In this document: piece after piece, positions 1 through 7,640 of the stretch | Position numbering within the stretch: position 1 is the first letter of the stretch | How the letters are laid out: every line of letters begins with the position of its first letter | Assembly (NCBI GenBank): GCA_001275005.1 | Contig: JWZX01002512.1 | Span: forward strand, 1 to 22,497 | Reading direction: 5' to 3' | Source: Chrysochromulina tobinii | Lineage: Eukaryota; Haptophyta; Prymnesiales; Chrysochromulinaceae | DNA length: 22,497 nucleotides | Notes under the pieces: generated by a model | What the model saw: the letters and a program-made list of their open reading frames with translations, nothing else | What the model was told of the DNA's origin: nothing | Databases searched by the model: none | Position numbers and translations under genes: made by a program

Positions 1-2573
1 GCAGCTGCGGAGGGGGGGGTGCTGGGCAAGCTGAGACTGTGCCAGAGACGCCGGTGAGGGTCGTTGCCCAGGAGCAGACCGTGCCTCCGCTGACATAGAC
101 ATTGGGCCCCTGGGCAGGGAATAGGGCACGCGAGGTCACAGTGGTCACTACAGCGTAAGGTTGGCACATATGATTTCTTCACCCCATGGGGGTGATGGGA
201 AATGTGTAAGGTCTTTGCAGCGCGCACCCCCTGTAGTTTACCAAAGCGTTCGCAATAGTGCAAGCGTGAGTCGGGGCAAGCACACATCAGCAATTTTCCC
301 ATCGGGGCGATGGGAACTTTTGAAGATGAGCGCGCACATTGGTGGCTGTGTTGGAGTAGATCTGGGAGTTCACGATTGACACTGTGCCTCCAGAGACCCT
401 TACACCACCGCCCTGCAAACAACGAGCAAAACGTGAGTCTCCCATGGGGGCGATGGGAAGTTTTCTAGGTCTCTGCGGCACGTACATTCTGTAGTAGTAG
501 GCCGGAACGTCGGCCGCAGTTGTGCAAGCGAGAGTCCAAGGCAAGCACGTCAGCCATTTTCCCATCGGGGCGATGGGAACTTTTGAAGATGAGCGCGCAC
601 ATAGCTGGCTGTGTTGGAGTAAATCTGGGAGTTCACGATTGACACTGAGCCTCCCACGACAGCAACACCACCGCCCTGCAAGCAACGAGCAAAACGTGAG
701 TCTCCCATGGGGCGATGGGGTTTTGCAGGCGTGACTGGCACGTACGCGTCCCTGGTAGAACCAAAGATCGATCCCAATTGAAAGATGAGAGTCGATTTGG
801 GCAGGTCAGCAGGAATTCCCATCGGGGCGATGGGAAAAATGTCTCTGCGGCACGTACCGACTGTAGTTGACCGAAGCGTCGTTCGCAGTTGTGCAAGCGA
901 GAGTAGAGCAAAAGTGCGTCAGCAATTTTCCCATCGGGCCGATGGGAAGTTTTCAAGTATCTGCGGCACGTACATACTGTTGTTGACCGAAGCGTCGGCC
1001 GCAGTTGTGCAAGCGAGAGTCGAGGAAAGCTCATCAGCAACTTTCCCATCGGGGCGATGGGAAATCTTCAAGGTCTGTGCGGCACGTACATCCTGTAGTT
1101 GACCGAAGCGTTCGCAGTTGTCCAAGCGTGAGTCGGTGCAAGCACGTCAGCAATTTTCCCATCGGGGCGATGGGAAATTATTTAAGGTCTCTGTTGCGCG
1201 CACCCCCTGTGTAGTTGACCGAAGCGTTCGCAGTTGCGCAAGCGAGAGTCGAGAAAAGCGCGTCAGCAATTTTCCCATCGGGGCGATGGGAAATTCCGAA
1301 CATCAGCGCGTACAGAGTAAGCTGTGTTCCCACTGATGGTAGACGATGAGATGGCCACTGTGCCACCATAGACAAAGACACCACCGCCCTGCAAGCAACG
1401 AGCAAAACGTGAGTCTCCCATGGGGGCGAACTTTTGAAGTTTCAGGCGCAGATGGCACGTACTAAATACTGTTGTTCGAGGCAGCACCCATCATAAAAGA
1501 TGAGAATCGAAATGCACATGTCAACAAGGCATTTCCCCATCGGGGCGATGGGAAGTTTGCAGGCGTGGCTGGCACGTACATTGTTAGCTGTGTTTGAGTA
1601 GATCTGGGAGTTCACGATTGACACTGTGCCTCCATCGACACGAATACCACCAGCCTGCAAACAACGAGCCAAACGTGAGTTTCACATCGGGGCGTTGGGA
1701 ACTTTTCAAGTTCTCTGCGGCACGTACATTGTCAGCTGTGTTCCCGCTGATGGTGCACGATGAGATGGTCACTGTGCCGGAAGAGACATAGACACCACCG
1801 CCCTGCAAACAACGAGCAAACAACGAGCAAAACGTGAGTCTCCCATGGGGGCGATGGGAAACATTGAAGGTCTCTGCTGCACGTACATTCTATAGTTGAC
1901 CGGAGCGTCGGGCCGCAGTTGTGCAAGCGTGAGTCAGGGCAAGCACGTCAGCATCGGGGCGATGGGAAGTTTTCTATGTCTCTGTGGCACGCACCCCCTG
2001 TAGTTGACCAAAGCATTTGCAGTTGTGCAAGCGTGAGTCAAGCAAAAAGTGCGTCAGCAGTTTTCCCATTGGGGCCCTGATGGGAAGTTTTGAAGATCTG
2101 AGCGCGCATACAGAGTAGATGTAGCCTCCCGTGATGTTGAGCCTGATCAGTTGCACGACGCCCGATGAGCCCGGGTTGATCAACAGCACACGGCGCTGAC
2201 TCGAAGAGCTCGCCTGAGCATTCAGCACGACTGTGCCTGAAACGGCCGCCTCGAGGATGACGCTCCTGGTGACGCTGAGCTCGGCGCTGAGGGAATAGGT
2301 GCCGGGGGCAAGGACAACGTGGCCGATGGTAGTGTTGGCGAGTGCACTGGTCAGGCCGGCGCTGTTGCTCACTGTCGTCTGCAGCTCACGTCGGTGGCTG
2401 GGCACATGCTGCACAGAGAACAGCCTAGGAACGTCCCTGGCCTTGGTGGAGGGGAGCATGCTGCACAATGCAAGGAGAGTGAGGTCAACATGCAGCCCAT
2501 GCTCCCGCCTATGCCGAGTGCAAAGAGGCTTGGCGACTCGATGGTGCCATGCCATGAGCGATCCCATCAGCAT
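1..2573 (-). CDS. Right-handed parallel beta-helix surface protein (3' partial, multi-exon)
   Basis: Likely secreted or cell-surface protein with a pectin-lyase-like beta-helix; I infer no catalytic activity. Exons on the minus strand, all phase 0: 2573-2112 (154 codons), 1802-1728, 1654-1580, 1388-1314, 675-601, 412-338, then 109 to beyond the left edge. The first exon has the cap region typical of the family (a TSALANTT...VVLAPGTYSLSAELSV segment, ending in LNITGGYIYS). Each of the next five exons is exactly 75 nt and encodes one 25-residue coil of the form GGGVxVxGGTVxIxxxxIxxNTAxx. The last exon starts GPNVYVSGGTVC and runs into a proline stretch. Donors are GTACGTG, GTGCGCG or similar; acceptors end TTTGCAG or CTTGCAG. 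The start at 2573 is uncertain: a hydrophobic stretch (LTLLALCSML) lies about 29 residues in, so a later Met or an upstream exon is possible. The family call is firm; the N-terminus is not. Confidence 0.75.
110..2111 (-). repeat. Introner-like unit arrays in the introns of the beta-helix gene
   Basis: The six introns (2111-1803, 1727-1655, 1579-1389, 1313-676, 600-413, 337-110) are built from one to six copies of a related unit of roughly 70-130 nt. In gene orientation a full unit begins GTACGTGCC or GTGCGCGC, continues with a GCAGAGACCTTGAAAA-like stretch, then a hairpin of TTCCCATCG, a 3-nt CCC loop and CGATGGGAA, then a segment containing CTCGCTTGCACAACTGCG and ending in GGTCAACTACAG. The unit next to each coil exon instead has a shorter hairpin (CCCAT/ATGGG) followed by ACTCACGTTTTGCTCGTT and TTGCAG. 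I count sixteen hairpin copies or remnants; on the plus strand they lie near 182, 296, 438, 559, 702, 816, 928, 1043, 1156, 1272, 1416, 1534, 1681, 1840, 1952 and 2063. Introner-like elements are known from other algae; assigning these to that class is inference. Confidence 0.8.
228..1997 (-). other. Ten candidate 3-nt or 6-nt micro-exons between tandem intron units
   Basis: Between consecutive units inside the composite introns the minus strand reads AG, then 3 or 6 nt, then GT. In gene order: GGG (1997-1995), AAT (1889-1887), TATTTA (1468-1463), GGG (1206-1204), GAT (1092-1090), TAT (976-974), TCG (860-858), GGACGC (751-746), AAT (488-486) and GGG (230-228). All are multiples of three, none is a stop codon, and AAT and TAT also occur as the last codon of full coil exons. 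If each unit is spliced separately these add one or two residues to the adjoining coil; if the composite is removed as one intron they are lost without a frame change. The sequence alone cannot tell which happens. Confidence 0.5.
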
Positions 2574-2635
2574 GCATCCACACAGCACAAGCTGCCATGG
2601 ATTGAGTATGCTGCATTGGTCCAAAACATGTGCAG

Positions 2636-2855
2636 GCGCCACGGAAAAGCGAGCAGGCGCCTCCGAAAAGCGAGCAGGTGCCACAGGCGCCACCAGAAAG
2701 CGAGCAGGCGCCACCGGCGCCTCCGCAAAGCGAGCAGGCGCCACAGGTGCCACGGAAAAGCGAGCACAGGTGCCACGGAGAAGCGAGCACAGGCGCCACG
2801 GAAAAGCGAGCACAGGCGCCACCGAAAAGCGAGCAGGGGCCAACAGAAGGAATTG
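2636..2855 (+). repeat. Minisatellite of about 21 bp between two divergent genes
   Basis: Tandem, imperfect units of the type AAAAGCGAGCAGGCGCCACC, mostly 21 bp with some 30-bp units made by an extra GGCGCC triplet group. On the plus strand one frame reads as KSEQAPP-type heptads and another as EKRAGAT. It lies just upstream of the beta-helix gene start (2573, minus) and the Cys/His-rich gene start (2973, plus). It could be non-coding, or part of a longer 5' coding region of either gene. The plus frame continuous with the 2973 gene is closed by a TAA at 2928-2930. Confidence 0.8.
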
Positions 2856-2972
2856 AGAAGTCGCCAAAAAGCAATCAAGCACCACCAGCATGTCGTCAAG
2901 CGCCACCAGTTTGCAATCAGGCGCCACTAAACGGCTGGCAAAGCCCTCCAAAGACGACGCGATCGCATCTCG

Positions 2973-3704
2973 ATGGAGCGCCTGGAGGACCTGCTCTTGC
3001 TCGGCTTCGGACACAAGAAGAGCGTCGCTCTCAGCCCTATGCCCCAGAAGGTGAAGGCTCTTTGCCGAAACCGTGCTACGAAGCGTTGGAGCACTCTGCT
3101 CACCCAAAACAAGTCCCGGATCGGATACAACTGCGGCAAGCGCAAGCGGCTTGGTGAGATCCACTGGGCAGCCTTCGTCAAGTTCGCCGAAGCGACGCAC
3201 AAGGAGGCCTTCTGTCGAGCGCTGACCCCCGCATCGGGTGTCCTGCGCTGTGAAGGCAGCATTGAGAGGACGCCATGCCCCAAGGGGTTCTGCATCGATC
3301 TCAAGTCCTTCTCGGTCGTCGAGTGTGGCAACGAGCTGCGAGGGCTGCACATGGACCACACGCACGACATCAAGCACGTGTGCAAGATCTGGAGCCAGGC
3401 GCTGCCCGATCATCCACAGTCCTGGGATGATGGCATCTGTGGGTCTCTGGTCGTGCATCTGCTCTTTGGCGTCGAGGATCACGTGATCGCCCAGTGCAGC
3501 GACCGCTCCATCTGGCGCAAGCAGGTGGTCCAACGATGCGGGGACAAGCGCGGCGTGAAAGGGCAGCACGCAGACGACTTCTGCCACGACATTGCCAGCG
3601 CAGGCTGTGCCACTTCATTGCCTGGGTGTGAAGGACATCCATTGGCCAATTGCCTAGTGAGCTGCTGGTCGAGGACAGGGTCTGGGCGTGACCAGCCAGC
3701 ATAG
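2973..3704 (+). CDS. Cys/His-rich hypothetical protein, possibly HNH-like
   Basis: 243 residues that I do not recognise with certainty. Composition argues for this strand: many Trp, Cys and His residues in a locally motif-like arrangement. A Cys cluster (C93, C102, C107, C118, C137) surrounds LHMDHTHD at residues 125-132 and is followed by VCKIWSQALPDHPQSWDDG and HLLFGVEDH. The H-x-D-H-x-H core with nearby Cys pairs resembles the betaBeta-metal arrangement of HNH nucleases, but the Asn position and zinc pairs are not clear, so a nuclease function is only a suggestion. The N-terminus is Leu-rich, then Lys-rich. The frame is open for another 14 codons upstream to a TAA at 2928; beyond that the same frame reads Arg/Lys/His-rich through the minisatellite, so the real 5' end may be disrupted or spliced. 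A long antisense frame overlaps and is judged a shadow. Confidence 0.5.
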   Translation: MERLEDLLLLGFGHKKSVALSPMPQKVKALCRNRATKRWSTLLTQNKSRIGYNCGKRKRLGEIHWAAFVKFAEATHKEAFCRALTPASGVLRCEGSIERTPCPKGFCIDLKSFSVVECGNELRGLHMDHTHDIKHVCKIWSQALPDHPQSWDDGICGSLVVHLLFGVEDHVIAQCSDRSIWRKQVVQRCGDKRGVKGQHADDFCHDIASAGCATSLPGCEGHPLANCLVSCWSRTGSGRDQPA

Positions 3705-3959
3705 GGACCACTTGGCTCCGCAGGAAGTCGGATGCATCAAATAGAGTGCCACCAGACGGAAATTGGTCTGTCTCTCCGTGTCCATCGGGCCTTTGGGTAT
3801 GTGAGCATGTGATCAGATGTGTTGGCGAGGTCGGATGTGATGCCGATGTCGGATGTATTGGCAAGGTCGCAGGCGGTGGTGTCAGGCCAGAGTCCGAACG
3901 GCACGGTGGCGTCTTGAGTGGGGGCATCGACGGGGACGGTGACGTGAAATGCCCACGAC

Positions 3960-5217
3960 GGCGCGTACACTCGTGACAGCGCGGGAAGTGCTCGGCGCGG
4001 TCGGTGGTCATTATGGCGCGGTTGATGCTCCCGACGGCGTGGGAGGTGCTCGCGACAGCGTGGTGAGTGCCCATGATGGCGCAACACATGCTCACAACGG
4101 CGCGTGTGATGCTCACGACGGCGCGTGCAAGGCTCACGACGGCACGTATGTTGCCCATGGCGGCACGTACGTTGCACATGAAGGCACGTTTGGTGCCCAT
4201 GCCGGCGCGTACACTGCTCGATACGGCGCGTACACTGCTCGATACGGCGCGTATGGCGCTCGATACGGCGCGGTTGGTGCTCACGGCGGCGCGGTTGGTG
4301 ATCGTGGCGGCGCGGGTGGTGATCGCGGTGGCGCGGGTGGTGGTCGCGGCGGCGCGGGCTGTGCTCGCAACGGCGCGGATGGTGCTCGCGACGGCGCGGT
4401 CGGTGCTCGCGACAGCGCAGGAGGTGCTCGCGACGGCGCGGGTGGTGAGGGCGACAGCTCGACCGGGGGCGCGCTCGTGACGGCGCGATCTATGCTTGTG
4501 ACGGCGCGGGGGGTGCTCGCGACAGCTTGTACAGTCGGTGCCGTAGGCGCAGATCAGGCAGCCGAAGCCGCCGTCATCGCAATCAGCGTTGGAGGTGTAG
4601 AAGCATGGGGTCGAGCAGATGCTGCTCGGCGGTGGGTTGGGTGCCGGATGCGCTGCTGGTGGCCGTGGAGGCGGCGATGGCATGGAGACGCGCGGGCAAT
4701 AGTCGACGCAGTCGGTGCCGAAGGCGCACGTCGCGAACTTGGAGCCAGGGCCGCCGCTGTCGCCGACGTTGAGGCAGTCGTTCGTGTACACCATGGCAAA
4801 GGAATGTGGCGGCTGGGGCGGCAAGACGTTGCGCGCGCCGCAGTCGGTGCCGTACGCGCACATCGGGAGCTTGGAGCCGGGGCCGCCGTCCAAACACTCG
4901 GTGTCGGATGCGAAGAAGCACGTCGTCGTGCAGATGCCAGTGCCGGCCCGCAAGGGGGGTGCGCTGGCCGCCGGTGGTGGCAGCGGCTGGCCTGGTCCGC
5001 AGTCGGCGCAGTCGGTGCCATACCGGCCACTTGGGTGCTCGGCGCCGGGCCTGCCAGTAACCGAGAAGGTCTGCAGCGACGGCGGGGAAGGCGAAGTGGC
5101 GCCGAGGAAGAGCTGACTCGCCCAAGGCGCCGCGTCAAAGGGGGCGGCGGTTGCGCTCTCGGCGCGCGCGCCCAGAGCGGCGGCGACGAGGAAGGCTCCG
5201 CCATTGAGCCCCCTCAT
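3960..5217 (-). CDS. Secreted Cys-rich protein with YGTDC repeats and a heptapeptide tail (3' end unresolved)
   Basis: Start chosen at the ATG at 5217 because it opens a signal peptide (MRGLNGGAFLVAAALGARA). The mature part carries four copies of a Cys module: C..xC, D-x-x-C-x-D/V-GG-x-G-S, a second Cys and then YGTDC or FGTDC, centred at residues 66-70, 122-126, 167-171 and 225-229. Proline-rich linkers of the PPPAAS and PPPRPP kind separate modules. The first and third modules have diverged outer cysteines. After the fourth module the frame runs without a stop into about 22 copies of a 7-residue repeat of the form RAVASTx, encoded by a 21-bp minisatellite. The last module Cys (TGT) is itself the first triplet of the array. 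The frame stays open to 3370, overlapping the antisense gene ending at 3704, so the true stop or a 3' intron is not placed. Probably a wall or surface protein. Confidence 0.6.
3965..4533. repeat. 21-bp minisatellite array
   Basis: Tandem 21-bp units of the type GGTGCTCGCGACGGCGCGG (plus strand), drifting toward GATGCTCACGACGGCGCGTGC and GTACACTGCTCGATACGGCGC at the other end. About 25 units are recognisable. Two adjacent units at 4211-4252 are identical. All indels keep the 21-nt period, so both the minus frame (RAVASTx heptads) and a plus frame (ARDGAxG heptads) stay open; the minus frame is continuous with the YGTDC gene. Period and frame conservation suggest it is translated, but GC-rich repeats also stay open passively. 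Confidence 0.85.
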
Positions 5218-5477
5218 TCGGTGGACTGTGCGAAGACTGTGAGGCTGGTGGACGACGCTGGAGTGTGAGCCGCTGGGGCAGAGGGCGCACGGAGTTGTCC
5301 GGAGCACATCCGACTGCTGGGCCCCCCTGTGGCACACGAGACTTGAACTTTTCCCCACAGGCAAGGGTGCAGCGCTTCGACAGCAAGAGAGTCGAGCCCA
5401 GGGACCCTCTAGAGGCTCACAAACTGTCACGCAACTGTGTTCACACGATCGCGATCTAAAAAAAATTTCGACGACAC

Positions 5478-6417
5478 ATGGTGGCGTCGCCATTGCCGCC
5501 GCTCGTGCCACCGCTGCGGTACTGCTTGGTTGAAGAGGGCCTGTACCGAGGCGCCTACCCGTCTTTGATCAACCTGCGCTTCCTGACGCGTCTCGGCTTG
5601 CGATCGATGGTCTCCTTGCTTCCGGAGCCGCCCGCGCCGCACCTGACTGCCTGGTGCGAAGAGCATGGCATTCGCAACCATTTCGAGTGCGTCAAACCCT
5701 TTAGCAAGGATGAAGTCACGCTGACTCACGAGCGCGCCGCCAGCCTTTTGCAGCTGCTCGTGCTCCCAGAGAGGCAGCCGGTGTACGTGCACTGTCTGGA
5801 CGGCGTCGGCGTGACCGGACTCTTGATCATGTGCCTTCGCAAGGTGCTCCACTGGGCGCCGCCGTCGATCTTCGCCGAGTTTTCGCGGTTCGCGCGCGAC
5901 GCCGCCGATACGCCCCTGCCCCCGCCGCCCCACGTCCTCGCCTTCCTGCACGCGTGGAAGCCGGAGCTCGAGTTCCTGCCGCAGTACTTGCCAGCGCATC
6001 CGCCACTCTGGCTCGAGCTCGCATTGCAGGTGAGTGCCGTCGAGTGCCGTTGAGTGCCGTCGAGGGCCGTTGAGTGCCGTCGAGTGCCGTCGAGTGCCGT
6101 TGATTGCCGTTGAGTGCCGTTGAGTGCGTCTCTCACGTACGCCGCGCTGTCTCGAGCGCTCCTCGCAGCCCCCCGCCGCCGATGCGGATGCCGCCTCCGC
6201 CGTCGCCCTGGCTTCGAAACCTCTCGATTGGGCCGCAGCCCCAACTGGCATTGGATTCGGGGATGGGCATGACGTTGTCGCGGCGGCAAGCGGCGAGGCG
6301 GCGCCCCTCGGCCCGCTGGTGCGCCCGTCTTCGATAGGGCTAGCGCTCACGATGGCGCTCGATGCACTCGCGCTCGAGGGTGTGCCGATGCGAGCGCGGC
6401 GCGGTCCACGGGCTTGA
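5478..6417 (+). CDS. Siw14/OCA-family tyrosine phosphatase-like protein, catalytic Arg missing
   Basis: Two exons, 5478-6029 and 6169-6417, joined in phase 0 (266 residues). The donor is CAG/GTGAGTGCC and the acceptor CTCGCAG. Residues 12-140 match the atypical dual-specificity phosphatase fold of yeast Siw14/OCA proteins: a GLYRGAYPSLINLRFL strand-helix start, LGLRSMVSLLPE, then the P-loop region VYVHCLDGVGVTG. His105 and Cys106 are present, but the position six after the Cys, normally Arg, is Val112. Active enzymes of the family need that Arg to bind phosphate, so this is probably a pseudophosphatase, as some OCA proteins are thought to be. The second exon adds an Ala-rich, low-complexity tail. 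No targeting signal is visible, so it is likely cytosolic. It is divergent from the YGTDC gene, with 260 bp between the starts. The family call is strong; loss of activity is inference. Confidence 0.8.
6030..6131 (+). repeat. 10-bp tandem repeat filling the 5' part of the phosphatase-like gene intron
   Basis: The 139-nt intron (6030-6168) opens with about ten copies of GTYGAGTGCC (Y = T or C), starting inside the splice donor itself (GTGAGTGCC). The remaining 37 nt carry the acceptor CTCCTCGCAG. Because every unit resembles the donor, expansion of the donor sequence is a likely origin. Confidence 0.85.
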
Positions 6418-6575
6418 TGAATCGGCACACGTCCATGTCCATGCGCGCGTAGTTAGTTGGTATATCTCGCGTACATGAATCGGCTGGGGTGGGGCGGCGC
6501 GCGCGCCACGCGGTACAAAACACATTAGCGCCCATTACAGCGCTCTTTCTACTCGACCTCGACGCCATCAAGCCA

Positions 6576-7640
6576 ATGCTGAACGTGGCCGTGTGGCTCG
6601 CGGCGACGGCCGCAGCGAGCCTGCTCGCCACGTCCCAGCTCGGACGCCCCACAGCAGCAGTCCCCGGCCGCGCTGGTGCGTTACGCATGGGCGTCACCGA
6701 CCGGATGGCGACCAACGGCATTCTCTACGATGCCTGGGGTGCCGAGGGCATGCGCGTGCTCAACAAGACGGCTGCGTTCCAGAAGGCGTCGGGTGCCCTC
6801 GAGGTGAGCCATTACGACGCCGTGCTCATGGTCGCCGCACGCGCCAAGCAGAATGCGTACGAGCACGCCGAGGTGAGCGCCGCGCCGCCGCTCCGCTTCG
6901 CGCTCACTGTGATTTTTGTGATTGTCGATGCGCGCACGCGCACCAGTCCACGCTTGGAGACCGACGGCGTGTGCCTCGCGTGTCTCGTGCAGGAGGCGGG
7001 CACGGGCTACATTGGCAGCTCCTTTGGCGGCAACATGGGCCAGGGCGTGCGCAAGAAGAAGCCGGCCAAGTCGGAGGTGGTCTCGGCGATCGAGGAGCTG
7101 GTTGACGAGTACGAGGCCACAGGAAAGCTGCCGGAGCTGGTGACGCCCGGGATCCCGCAGGACGTGCTGGACCAGTGGGCCGAGGAGGAGGCCGCCGAGG
7201 AGGCCGCCCTCATGGCGGCCGCGGTGGCCAAGAAGAGCCTCGCCGCGCAGAAGAAGAGCGACCGCGCCGCCGCGGCTGCTTCGGCGGCCGCGAAGCTCAA
7301 GGCGCCGTCGCAGCAGGGTGCACTGGACGTTGATGATGAGGAGGAGGGCGGGGAGGGCGACGAGGACGAGGACGAGGACGACGTGGTCGTCGACGAGGAT
7401 GACGACTACGTCCTCGCCTCGCTGCTCGGCGAAGACGACTTTGAGGACGACGTGCTCCTCGAGGACGAGGACGTCGAGGCCGTGGCCAAGGCCGATGGCG
7501 CTGCCAGGGGTAGTGGTCGGCCGGCGGCCGGCGACGACGCGTTTGACGACGATGAGCTCGCGGACCTCTTTGGGAGCGTCGGCATGAGCCGGGACGGCGC
7601 CGTCGAGGCGAGTGGCATGAGCCCTGGCGACGCGGGCTAG
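6576..7640 (+). CDS. Plastid-targeted RNA polymerase omega-like protein with acidic tail
   Basis: Two exons, 6576-6872 and 6993-7640 (intron of 120 nt, GTGAGCGCC...GTGCAG); retaining it would keep the frame open, but the product fits better without it. 314 residues. The ATG at 6576 is preferred over an upstream in-frame ATG at 6489 because it opens a hydrophobic leader (MLNVAVWLAATAAASLLATS) followed by a basic, Thr/Pro-bearing transit-like stretch, as for proteins imported into secondary plastids. Spliced residues read SHYDAVLMVAARAKQNAYE, then about 21 residues, then KSEVVSAIEELVDEYEATG. This order resembles cyanobacterial and red-plastid omega (RpoZ/Ycf61): a VANRAK-like helix, an RxYE turn and a VIRAIxEMxDE-like helix. 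If so, it assembles with the plastid-encoded polymerase. The rest is Ala/Lys-rich, then very acidic (DDEEE, DEDEDEDD, ending DDELADLFGSVG), which omega proteins normally lack. Alternative: an unrelated plastid protein. Confidence 0.5.
   Translation: MLNVAVWLAATAAASLLATSQLGRPTAAVPGRAGALRMGVTDRMATNGILYDAWGAEGMRVLNKTAAFQKASGALEVSHYDAVLMVAARAKQNAYEHAEVSAAPPLRFALTVIFVIVDARTRTSPRLETDGVCLACLVQEAGTGYIGSSFGGNMGQGVRKKKPAKSEVVSAIEELVDEYEATGKLPELVTPGIPQDVLDQWAEEEAAEEAALMAAAVAKKSLAAQKKSDRAAAAASAAAKLKAPSQQGALDVDDEEEGGEGDEDEDEDDVVVDEDDDYVLASLLGEDDFEDDVLLEDEDVEAVAKADGAARGSGRPAAGDDAFDDDELADLFGSVGMSRDGAVEASGMSPGDAG

Noticed and set aside
1-2100. Palindromic direct repeats at semi-regular spacing, superficially CRISPR-like
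   Set aside because: The repeats lie inside introns of a eukaryotic gene, spacing varies, the intervening sequence is itself conserved, and there are no cas genes.
1974-3587. Minus-strand open frame of 537 codons spanning the minisatellite and the Cys/His-rich gene
   Set aside because: Only its last part (from about 2573) has recognisable beta-helix protein. The first part is antisense to a better plus-strand frame, with aligned codons and Val/Leu/Asp-rich shadow composition.
3949-5268. Plus-strand open frame of 439 codons through the 21-bp array
   Set aside because: It is antisense to the YGTDC modules and signal peptide. Openness comes from the GC-rich repeat, and composition is Gly/Ala/Arg-rich with no motif.
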